From an uncultured SAR86 cluster bacterium (GTDB taxonomy: Bacteria > Pseudomonadota > Gammaproteobacteria > Magnimaribacterales > D2472): a stretch of DNA of 64,000 bases. Under the pieces are notes generated by a model. The model made no database searches. It saw nothing but the letters and a program-made list of their open reading frames with translations, and was not told where the DNA came from. The position numbers were made by a program, and so were the translations under genes. Shown here in pieces: positions 30,504 to 38,567 of this stretch (position 1 is its first letter; the number at the start of each line of letters is the position of its first letter). The DNA lies in contig CACJKN010000001.1 of the NCBI GenBank assembly GCA_902594005.1, positions 47,083 to 111,082 on the forward strand. The letters run 5' to 3'.

Positions 30504-30992
30504 TTATGTATTGAACGCTTCTCTTTTGCTTGTGATCAAATAGTAAATAACAGATAAGATAAGGGCTGATAACATAACTTGTGGGCCTATTAGCTCGAAC
30601 AAAGTAAAGGTACATGCTCCTAAAATAAATAAATAACCTATTTCTTTTTTGCTTCCAATTAAGCCCTGTCTAAGCGCAGCCTTAAAAATAAAATAATTTA
30701 CAGGCAAATATAGCAAAACTCCTGTTATGGCTCCCGGGCTAAAATCTAAGAAGTAGAAACTGAAAAAAACATGAAAGAAAGCATTAACTATCTGCGTGGT
30801 CATCAAAAAAAATAGAATAATATGTGCGCTCGGCTTATTTCTCTTAATAGAGTGCAAAAAAATCATTATCAACAAGACTGTTAAAAGCCTTATAAGGACT
30901 TCTTCTGTTGATAAAGGATTGTTATCTAGAAAGTATGAAAGCCGCCATTGTCTGAAATTAAAAATTATATGTTCTTCAAAATGATGAATCAC
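30504..30992 (-). CDS. Hypothetical multi-pass membrane protein
   Basis: ORF with hydrophobic segments. Confidence 0.5.
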   Translation of the reverse strand: MIHHFEEHIIFNFRQWRLSYFLDNNPLSTEEVLIRLLTVLLIMIFLHSIKRNKPSAHIILFFLMTTQIVNAFFHVFFSFYFLDFSPGAITGVLLYLPVNYFIFKAALRQGLIGSKKEIGYLFILGACTFTLFELIGPQVMLSALILSVIYYLITSKREAFNT

Positions 30993-31033
30993 ATATACAA
31001 GAGGGCTTAATATTATAAGGTTTTTAAATTCTT

Positions 31034-31471
31034 TTATTGATCTTTTCTCTTAAAATAAAGCTTCATTGATCGGCCATCTTCTTCAGAAGGCGTTTCCCAA
31101 ACTAGAAACCCATTTTCAATACTTATCGGCAAGGGTTCTGAATTGTTATTGTCACAAGTGAAGGTGCCAGCACTTGGGTTGATTGAACACATGGTTTTTT
31201 CACCAAAAGCTTCTATCTCGACTTTGTTGTCTACAATGTCTAAGATAGGGATCATGTTTGCGATCATTCCACACATTGCGGAGCCCATTCCCATAGCAAG
31301 AGCAGCACCAAATGGATTTTCATCCAAATCATCTGTCACATCTGCCATCATTGTGCTTTGGCATGACTGAGTCGTTAGCTCATTATCAATAACCCAAAGC
31401 CCCTCATAAGGAGAACTGTTTGAGCAGCCAAGAATTGAAAAGCTTATTATGATTGCTAATATTTTTTTCAT
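31034..31471 (-). CDS. Hypothetical lipoprotein
   Basis: MKKILAIIISFSILGCSNSS lipobox. Confidence 0.65.
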   Translation of the reverse strand: MKKILAIIISFSILGCSNSSPYEGLWVIDNELTTQSCQSTMMADVTDDLDENPFGAALAMGMGSAMCGMIANMIPILDIVDNKVEIEAFGEKTMCSINPSAGTFTCDNNNSEPLPISIENGFLVWETPSEEDGRSMKLYFKRKDQ

Positions 31472-31539
31472 TTTGTGACTATAACTAATTTTTGCTGAAA
31501 ATTCACTTCAGTCTTTAGAAGCAAAGCTTTAATTGAATT

Positions 31540-31992
31540 TCAATCAGCTTTTATGGTCTGGGCACCAACATCTGCAGCAATAGAGTTTGGAACAAGCATA
31601 GTTAAAGCATAGTGAGTTATTTTCCATTCTCCGCTTATTAGATGAACAACGCCCGTGCCTCTGCAATGTCCCAACTTTTCATTAAAAAGTATTTCATCAA
31701 ACCAACGAATATCGCCGCCTCCTTCCCAATTGCGCTCGATGACTTCGTAAGTCCAGCCGTGTCCATCTGCAAAGGCTGGTTTAGCGTAGGATTTAAATTC
31801 TTGTATATTCCAGCGTTCGGTTTTGTCTGTACCTAAAAACACAGCATCTAAACTATAACGATCAAAATATGCCTCAAAATTTCCCTTATGTGCATCTTCG
31901 TGGAGACCATCTAACAATGCATCGATATTTGTCTGATCTTCTGCATTAGTATTAAAAACTATTAAAAAACTTACTAATATTAATTGTTTCAT
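31540..31992 (-). CDS. Secreted SnoaL/NTF2-like (DUF4440-type) protein
   Basis: Signal peptide; LLDGLHEDAHKGNFEAYFDRYSLDAVFLGTDKTERW. Confidence 0.75.
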   Translation of the reverse strand: MKQLILVSFLIVFNTNAEDQTNIDALLDGLHEDAHKGNFEAYFDRYSLDAVFLGTDKTERWNIQEFKSYAKPAFADGHGWTYEVIERNWEGGGDIRWFDEILFNEKLGHCRGTGVVHLISGEWKITHYALTMLVPNSIAADVGAQTIKAD

Positions 31993-31999
31993 TTTCTGT

Positions 32000-32287
32000 T
32001 TAAGTTATTAATTTAGGTATTATCCCCAATTGGGAAAGGATGCCAAAAATAATTAATAATATAATGCTAGCGGGTATTTGAAGATTTTTCTTTTCCACCC
32101 AATCAAATGAGTATTCTGTTAGTTTTCTTATCCATTTATCAGCTTTATCCATTAACTTTATAGCTTTTCTTGTCCATTTGTCGGTCGCATCAATTAGTAG
32201 CAGAGAAAGTACAGCGATGATAAGCCAGATAAACCCATTTAAGATCATGTCTATAATCCAACCAACTGCTATCCAATTCATTTCCAT
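32000..32287 (-). CDS. Hypothetical membrane protein
   Basis: ORF, two hydrophobic segments. Confidence 0.5.
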   Translation of the reverse strand: MEMNWIAVGWIIDMILNGFIWLIIAVLSLLLIDATDKWTRKAIKLMDKADKWIRKLTEYSFDWVEKKNLQIPASIILLIIFGILSQLGIIPKLIT

Positions 32288-32328
32288 TATCAGATTATGG
32301 CATAAGTTAAAATAACTGAATGTTAAAT

Positions 32329-32346
32329 CTATTCGACGGTGACGGA
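32329..32346 (-). repeat. glmS 3'-end copy 4 (TCC GTC ACC GTC GAA TAG = SVTVE*)
   Basis: Reverse complement of ctattcgacggtgacgga. Confidence 0.75.
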
Positions 32347-32371
32347 TTGTTTTCGTCGTGTCGTGATCATG

Positions 32372-33070
32372 CTAACGCTCGTAACCCATTGCATCGAACT
32401 CGATCCTGCAGTTCTTATATATTTGGTCCTTTACTTTCTGCGACAACAGCTCGGATGCAGGCCTTCTGTTAGTTCGGAATTTGTGTTTGGTTTGTGGATA
32501 GTGCGCGACAATATCAAATTCAAGCCTGTCGCCGAGAGTTGTGAGGTCTTCCTGCATATTGTCAAAATTGACAATGAAATCGACAATAGGTTTTTCACCG
32601 TCTGAATAGGTTGGGTAATTGACGTAATACTTCTTCTTCAGAACACGCTCAAGCTCCTTGTCAAAACTCCAGTTCTTTTTTCCGCGCGCATGATAATAGA
32701 TATGTGATACAACCTTTTCGTACGGATGCCTTTCGATCGAAAAAGTGAAGTAATCATCGTAAGTTTTTTTGCCGACGTACTCGCGAATCGCAACAGCCGG
32801 CATATGATTGAAAAACTTGCCACGGCGTCTGGCGCGTAAAAATTTCATCTTGCGTGCCTTTATCATATCGCGATATCGCTGCTCTCCAAGACCACCGTAG
32901 TTCTGAGGTAACGTGCCGCCCATGTCCAGCCTGACGAGTTCGTCTTCAAACGATATCGGAGTGATGATGTCATCGGGACCACAGACTTGGCTCAGACTAA
33001 CCTCCATGCTTGTGCCCGAGGTTTTACGGGTCTTTACGAAAATAAACTTCTTTGCATGGCTAACGATCAT
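32372..33070 (-). CDS. Sulfotransferase family protein (family 2-like)
   Basis: KKFIFVKTRKTSGTSMEVSLS 5'-phosphosulfate-loop-like motif; FSIERHPYEKVVSHIYYH. Confidence 0.8.
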   Translation of the reverse strand: MIVSHAKKFIFVKTRKTSGTSMEVSLSQVCGPDDIITPISFEDELVRLDMGGTLPQNYGGLGEQRYRDMIKARKMKFLRARRRGKFFNHMPAVAIREYVGKKTYDDYFTFSIERHPYEKVVSHIYYHARGKKNWSFDKELERVLKKKYYVNYPTYSDGEKPIVDFIVNFDNMQEDLTTLGDRLEFDIVAHYPQTKHKFRTNRRPASELLSQKVKDQIYKNCRIEFDAMGYER

Positions 33071-33866
33071 TGGTTGCTCTGCTGATTCGACTAAGTCCTT
33101 TCTTGCGCCGATAGATAGCTATTTTTCTCGAAGCATCAATGGGTTGCGAAATTCTCTGCCAAAAACGTTTTTTCTCCGGATACCAACTGTTAGATTTATC
33201 CGGTAAAACGCCGTCCAGAACAACTTCCCAATCCGGCGATGATTCGTATCCACAACCGACCAGATCTGGTGTCATTGTGCCGTGGATTGACTGCTGTTGA
33301 ACGATGCGACCGAGATGTTTTCGCCAGACACCGACACTGGTCGGCTCAATAGGACGGACGCCACGCATTGCAACCTTTGACTTTTCAGACACTTGCGCGT
33401 GTTCATGGTACTCAGAAAATTTGTGTTGTTTCTCAAGCCATGGAAATTTTGCAGTGATTTGGCTTTGTGTGGCGTCAGGGTTATTTACGAAATCCTCGTA
33501 CCGGATATTGAGAAAACGATCGTGGCCGAACAATGGGCGTGCACAGGCATGCAATTCACGCCAAAGCCTAATGTTCGAGTAGTACATATCCTTGCTCTTA
33601 CCGTGCCGGCTAACGATGACATCACGCGGATCGCGCGTTACGTAAATGACATAGAGATTAGGATCGTCGATGACTCCTGGCATGTACAACGTATCTTTGG
33701 GTCGTTTCGTGATAACCACATCGTTGTTTTTTGCGGTTACGAGGTGAAAGCGAATCTCATGGTCATAATGCTTGTTTGTCCGAAAACAGGTGACCATCGC
33801 CTCGTGCAAGAGAGTAGTACCGGATCGCGGCGAGCAGGCAACAATGTGAATGTGCTTAAATATACG
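33060..33866 (-). CDS. Sulfotransferase domain protein (start uncertain, possible 5' lesion)
   Basis: ORF track starts at a TTG at 33809 but the same frame is open to 33866 and encodes KHIHIVACSPRSGTTLLHEAM (PAPS loop); VIYVTRDPRDVIVSRHG. Confidence 0.8.
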   Translation of the reverse strand, partial: RIFKHIHIVACSPRSGTTLLHEAMVTCFRTNKHYDHEIRFHLVTAKNNDVVITKRPKDTLYMPGVIDDPNLYVIYVTRDPRDVIVSRHGKSKDMYYSNIRLWRELHACARPLFGHDRFLNIRYEDFVNNPDATQSQITAKFPWLEKQHKFSEYHEHAQVSEKSKVAMRGVRPIEPTSVGVWRKHLGRIVQQQSIHGTMTPDLVGCGYESSPDWEVVLDGVLPDKSNSWYPEKKRFWQRISQPIDASRKIAIYRRKKGLSRISRATNDR

Positions 33867-33930
33867 TCAACTCCCTAGTGCGCCGTAACAGAGTGGAATT
33901 AACCCGACCCTCATTTGTATTCATTTTTAT

Positions 33931-33948
33931 TCATTCAACAGTAACGGA
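33931..33948 (-). repeat. glmS 3'-end copy 3 (TCC GTT ACT GTT GAA TGA = SVTVE*)
   Basis: Reverse complement of tcattcaacagtaacgga. Confidence 0.75.
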
Positions 33949-34020
33949 GTAAGGTGAACCGATCTTCCATTCATCACTTTTTCTGCGGTGTTTTAAAGAA
34001 TCTATATTTGATTGCATATC

Positions 34021-34248
34021 TTACCCGTCAGCCCCAAAGAAACCATCACCATCGTCACTATCATCACTTGATTCACCCTCTTCATCTATTCTATTTTCAA
34101 TATCTCTGTCGTCTTGAAAGATATTAGTGGCGATTATGGTTGTTATTGCTAGCATTGGCATGGTGTAAACCATGGCATTAGTCATAATTGCAATTGCATA
34201 TGTTGGTATCGCAATTATTAAAACTTTTTTTATAAGATTTTTTTTCAT
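34021..34248 (-). CDS. Hypothetical small membrane protein
   Basis: ORF; hydrophobic N-half, acidic C-terminus. Confidence 0.5.
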   Translation of the reverse strand: MKKNLIKKVLIIAIPTYAIAIMTNAMVYTMPMLAITTIIATNIFQDDRDIENRIDEEGESSDDSDDGDGFFGADG

Positions 34249-34254
34249 ACTTTA

Positions 34255-34944
34255 TTATAAATTCTTAATTTCAGAATGATGTATTAATTTTATATCATTT
34301 GCTTCAGCAAGTTTTTTTGCACTATTAGTGAAACCTGCATTTGATATCACCACTCCAATATTTGCTCCATAATATCCCATTCCAGCAACCACTTCTTGAA
34401 CTGCGCTATTACCTACAGGTTTTTGATATTTTTTGCATTGTCCAACAAGATAATCATTGCCCTTCTTGGCAATTACATCAACTCCTTGATCCGATGAACC
34501 AGATGTTGCATTTGCTTCATCCCAACCACACTTTAAAAACTGATTTGCGCAGTAGTGTTCATAGTCATATGGATCCATGTCTTCAGTGAAATCTTCAGAT
34601 AAAGAATACCCCTCTATAACTTCTTCAATCTTATATATTGTTTCATCAGGAATCTGAAAGTCTCCTAGTTCGGTTGCATACTCAATAACTTCTTTTGATT
34701 CAGTATTATCTAAAAGATATTCGATTAGTTCTTTTTTAAATTTTGTATAGTTTTTTTTACCAAAGCTATTACTTGAAACGCTATTTCTGTATGCAGTTGC
34801 TACCAATGAGGTGTTATTCATCATTAAGTTACTTAATTCATCTTCAAGCGACCTAATTGCTTTTTCTTTAGTATTTTTTTTTCCAAGCCATTTAACACCC
34901 AGGTAAAGACAGTAAATCCCAAAAATTGCCAACAGCCATTCCAT
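34255..34944 (-). CDS. Mrr-like restriction endonuclease domain membrane-anchored protein
   Basis: GWDEANATSGSSDQGVDVIAKKGNDYLVGQCKKY (D-x(n)-QxK PD-(D/E)XK signature), N-terminal TM. Confidence 0.85.
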   Translation of the reverse strand: MEWLLAIFGIYCLYLGVKWLGKKNTKEKAIRSLEDELSNLMMNNTSLVATAYRNSVSSNSFGKKNYTKFKKELIEYLLDNTESKEVIEYATELGDFQIPDETIYKIEEVIEGYSLSEDFTEDMDPYDYEHYCANQFLKCGWDEANATSGSSDQGVDVIAKKGNDYLVGQCKKYQKPVGNSAVQEVVAGMGYYGANIGVVISNAGFTNSAKKLAEANDIKLIHHSEIKNL

Positions 34945-34951
34945 AAAAATA

Positions 34952-35977
34952 TTAAACTTGCTTTAATGCTGAATCAACTAGCTTTTTCTTATATTTGCTA
35001 AGTTCAAATGTTGATACCTTTTCTAGGTTGTATGAAACACCATCAATGACGATTGAATTTGTTGTAGTAGATAGAGTTAGGTGGCAAATCTCTTTTGATG
35101 GCATATCATCAACAAGAATTTTAAACTGGCCTTTGTAGTCTTTATAACCAAACCTATCACAATGAATTTTGAGTCTTGGATTCATAACTAAGATTGTCTT
35201 TATGATTTGGAATGACTTTTGCTCTTCTGCTGTTGTAAAGATACCAGATGAAGATTGTCTTCCTTCTAAAACTTTAATTTTTTCAATAGCCTCATGGAGA
35301 GAAACTGAATTTAATAATTTTCTAAGTCGTTTATTTTTTGATTCTGTTGCTCTTTTTCCTCCCATGTTTTGATATATCATTTTTAATAGCCCATCACTTG
35401 CTGGAAAGAGGGTTTTTGTCAGAGCAATATTAAAATCATTTAAAAAATAGGTTTCTTCAGAAATTTCTAAAATATCCTTCACGTTAAAAAGTTGTAAATG
35501 GAAATTCGCAATATCTTCTAGATCCGATCTTGTGAAGTCTCTCAAATCAAATACAAGAAATGGTTCTTCGCATAATGATTTACTGTTATTCCATTTCACA
35601 GTGTAGAACTCATACACAACTCCATTGGTTAAGATGCCGATCTTTGACTCTTTATGATGATCAAAATATTTAGATAGTTGTTTAAAGTGAGATTTAGTTA
35701 GGTTTGAAGTTGCTTTTTTACACTCTATTAACATTATGGGATTTTTCCTATTAAGGGTAACCACCATATCTACTTTTCTTACACTTCCTTTGGTATTTCT
35801 TAAACTATATTCATGTGAATAATGATCCATTTTGTTATAGCCCAATAAATTAAAAAATGGTTCTATTAGGTAATCTCTTGTCTTGGACTCGTTGTCGCTC
35901 AACTTGATTGCCTTTTTATAATCCCATTTATCAAATGATTTTTCTAAAAGACTACCAATCTGTTTTATTGTTGCCAT
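34952..35977 (-). CDS. Type I restriction HsdR N-terminal-like nuclease domain protein
   Basis: SKTRDYLIEPFFNLLGYN...VRKVDMVVTLNRKNPIMLIECKKA (PD-(D/E)XK: D...ECKK). Confidence 0.8.
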   Translation of the reverse strand: MATIKQIGSLLEKSFDKWDYKKAIKLSDNESKTRDYLIEPFFNLLGYNKMDHYSHEYSLRNTKGSVRKVDMVVTLNRKNPIMLIECKKATSNLTKSHFKQLSKYFDHHKESKIGILTNGVVYEFYTVKWNNSKSLCEEPFLVFDLRDFTRSDLEDIANFHLQLFNVKDILEISEETYFLNDFNIALTKTLFPASDGLLKMIYQNMGGKRATESKNKRLRKLLNSVSLHEAIEKIKVLEGRQSSSGIFTTAEEQKSFQIIKTILVMNPRLKIHCDRFGYKDYKGQFKILVDDMPSKEICHLTLSTTTNSIVIDGVSYNLEKVSTFELSKYKKKLVDSALKQV

Positions 35978-36176
35978 AAAAATATTCTGCCATAACTCTC
36001 TTTAAATGTCCTATGAATACACATAAGAGACCGCAACAAGTCATATCAACACCTTATGACTTACGCTAACACGAAAAAATAGGTGAAATTTTTAGGGTAG
36101 TTTTTAGTGGGGTTAAATTTTAGCGATTTTTGAAACCCCAGCAGAATGCGAGGTTAAAACTGATTGTCTTCCAAAC

Positions 36177-36194
36177 TTACTCGACCGTGACGAA
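36177..36194 (-). repeat. glmS 3'-end copy 2 (TTC GTC ACG GTC GAG TAA = F-VTVE*)
   Basis: Reverse complement of ttactcgaccgtgacgaa. Confidence 0.7.
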
Positions 36195-36214
36195 ATAAGT
36201 GCGAGTAGTGATTT
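36194..36214. repeat. 21-bp inverted repeat, left arm
   Basis: aataagtgcgagtagtgattt; perfect reverse complement of 36722-36742. Confidence 0.95.
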
Positions 36215-36224
36215 GGTAAATGTA

Positions 36225-36554
36225 TTAGATAACGTTTTTAGTTTCAACAATTCGACATTTACCTAACTTGAACTCACCATTATCAAACTCAAGATTTTCT
36301 CTATCTACATTGAACGGTTGACTGAAGTCTGCATAGGGATTTTTGCAAGACCAATTTATATAGGAACTTGTGAAAGTCACATCACACCTTTGAGAATATC
36401 CATTACTTCGCTCCATAGAACCAATATCTTTATTTTTATCAGCAGTTAATTTAATCCATTTATCATTATTATCGTAATCACATTTAAGAAATATTTCTGA
36501 GGCAGCAATATTGGTAGAAATAAGAAAAAGGACTGCGAGCGTTAATTGTTTCAT
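36225..36554 (-). CDS. Hypothetical small secreted protein
   Basis: Signal peptide MKQLTLAVLFLISTNIAAS; four Cys in mature part. Confidence 0.6.
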   Translation of the reverse strand: MKQLTLAVLFLISTNIAASEIFLKCDYDNNDKWIKLTADKNKDIGSMERSNGYSQRCDVTFTSSYINWSCKNPYADFSQPFNVDRENLEFDNGEFKLGKCRIVETKNVI

Positions 36555-36721
36555 AATTTTAAGAGTTATTAATTTGTTTTATTTTTACACATTAAATAAC
36601 AAATTTCATCCTTAAAAGTTTTGTCTTGTATGTTTTTTGTTCTTTTTGAGGGTAAGCAACTAAATAATCACTTCTGCAATGAAGAATAAAAGTTAAATAT
36701 GTGTCTTTGTTGCGTAATGCG

Positions 36722-36742
36722 AAATCACTACTCGCACTTATT
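36722..36742. repeat. 21-bp inverted repeat, right arm (overlaps glmS stop codon)
   Basis: aaatcactactcgcacttatt. Confidence 0.95.
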
Positions 36743-38564
36743 CCACAGTCACTGATTTAGCTAAATTTCTTGGTTGGTCTAAGTCTGTTCCCCTTAGGCA
36801 AGCTACCTCATAAGCCAATATCTGAAGGGGTATGGTGTAAACAATTGGAGCATTAAAATCGCCACATTCAGGCATATTGATGAATTTTCCTTTTTTTATT
36901 TCAATCGTTGAACTAGAGTTTCCAAAAACATACAGAGTTCCGCCTCTTGCCTTAACTTCTTCAAGGTTTGATAGTAGTTTCTCAACTAAGCTATCTTCTG
37001 GAGCTAATGCTATAACTGGAATAGTTTCATCAACTAGGGCTAGTGGCCCATGCTTTAACTCACCTGCTGGATAAGCTTCCGCATGGATATAAGAAATTTC
37101 TTTGAGTTTAAGTGCGCCCTCTTGAGCAATTGAGAAATACATTCCTCTTCCTAAAAAGAGGGCATTATCGTTTGATGAAATATTATTTGTGATTGAGTTA
37201 ATTTCATCTTTTAGCTTGAAGGCTTTTTCTATTAGGGCGGGAGTCTCCCTTAAATCTTGAGCCGCTTGTTTGCGCTTTTCAGGATTTTTTTCCTGACTTT
37301 TTGCAATAGATAGAGCAAGAATTAATAGCGCCGCAAGTTGTGTTGTAAAGGCTTTTGTGGAGGCCACTCCGATCTCAGGGCCTGCATTTGTGAAGACTTT
37401 CCAATCTGATTCTCTTGCCATTGTGCTAGTAGGCACATTACATATTGAGACGATGCCAATATATTTTTCTTCCTTCGCATAATTTAATGCAGCAAGCGTA
37501 TCTGCGGTTTCACCTGACTGAGAAATAGTCACAAAAAGAGTATTGTTTTCAACAATGGGGTTTCTGTACCTATATTCACTGGCAAAATCTATATAACAAG
37601 GAATTTCGCAAATATCCTCAAACCATTTTCTTGCAGTTTTTGCTGCATGTAAGCTTGTTCCACATGCTACAAAGTGTATTCTCTTAACCTCTCTAAATGC
37701 ATCAGATGAGCCTAACCCAAAAACATTATCCAATACATCGTTTTCACCGAGCCTACCATTTATGGTGTTTCCAATACACTCAGGCTGTTCATAAATCTCT
37801 TTTTCCATAAAATGCTTATAATCACCTTTTGTTGTTGCAGTTGCGGTTGCTTCAATCTTTAACTCATCTCGATCAACCTTTGCTCCTGTATTATCAAAAA
37901 TGACCGCATCATCTTTTGTTATAACTGAGAAGTCGCCGTCTTCGAGCATATGGAATTTTTCTGTAATATTTACGATTGCTAAAGGATCAGAGGCTATAAA
38001 ATTTTCTTCAATGCCTATGCCAACAAGTAGTGGGCTTTTTTGTCTAGCAGCGTAGACTTTGCCCTTTTCTTTTTGTGATACAGCAGCTATTGAATATGCT
38101 CCTTTAAGATCTTTTGTTGCTCGCATTAAGGCTTTAAGCGTGTCTTTTGTATCTTTATTATAGAAATGAATTAAGTGAGCGATAAGCTCTGAATCGGTTT
38201 CTGATGTAACTTCATAACTTTCTTTTCTTAAAAAATCTCTTATCTCTTCATGATTCTCAATTATGCCGTTATGAACAATAAAAATATCATCATGTGACCC
38301 GTGCGGATGAGCATTTTCTTCAGATGGAGCTCCGTGAGTAGCCCAACGAGTATGGGCTATACCTGATAGCGCTCTAGGTTTTTTGGAGATCATTAAGTCT
38401 TCTAATTTAGAAACCTTTCCTAGCGATCTAAGTCTTAAAATCTCCTCTTCTTTGTTGAGAACAACTCCCGCTGAGTCATAGCCTCTATATTCCATGAGCT
38501 GGAGTCCTTTTATTAGGATTTTTCCAACGCTTCTAGATGAAGCGGCTCCAATTATTCCGCACAT
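36738..38564 (-). CDS. glmS: Glutamine--fructose-6-phosphate aminotransferase (isomerizing)
   Basis: MCGIIGAASSRSVGKILIKGLQLMEYRGYDSAG; SQSGETADTLAAL; C-terminus DLDQPRNLAKSVTVE. Confidence 0.98.
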   Translation of the reverse strand: MCGIIGAASSRSVGKILIKGLQLMEYRGYDSAGVVLNKEEEILRLRSLGKVSKLEDLMISKKPRALSGIAHTRWATHGAPSEENAHPHGSHDDIFIVHNGIIENHEEIRDFLRKESYEVTSETDSELIAHLIHFYNKDTKDTLKALMRATKDLKGAYSIAAVSQKEKGKVYAARQKSPLLVGIGIEENFIASDPLAIVNITEKFHMLEDGDFSVITKDDAVIFDNTGAKVDRDELKIEATATATTKGDYKHFMEKEIYEQPECIGNTINGRLGENDVLDNVFGLGSSDAFREVKRIHFVACGTSLHAAKTARKWFEDICEIPCYIDFASEYRYRNPIVENNTLFVTISQSGETADTLAALNYAKEEKYIGIVSICNVPTSTMARESDWKVFTNAGPEIGVASTKAFTTQLAALLILALSIAKSQEKNPEKRKQAAQDLRETPALIEKAFKLKDEINSITNNISSNDNALFLGRGMYFSIAQEGALKLKEISYIHAEAYPAGELKHGPLALVDETIPVIALAPEDSLVEKLLSNLEEVKARGGTLYVFGNSSSTIEIKKGKFINMPECGDFNAPIVYTIPLQILAYEVACLRGTDLDQPRNLAKSVTVE

Positions 38565-38567
38565 TTT

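Noticed and set aside
33393-33878. 161-aa plus-strand ORF
   Set aside because: Fully antisense to the sulfotransferase frame that carries PRSGTT and DPRD motifs; long because the region is GC-richer
32300-36760. A complete Tn7-like transposon at glmS
   Set aside because: No TnsA/B/C or TniQ-like ORF and no Tn7-type ends are visible; copies of the glmS coding end are also not a Tn7 product. Kept as an unexplained glmS-end ladder instead
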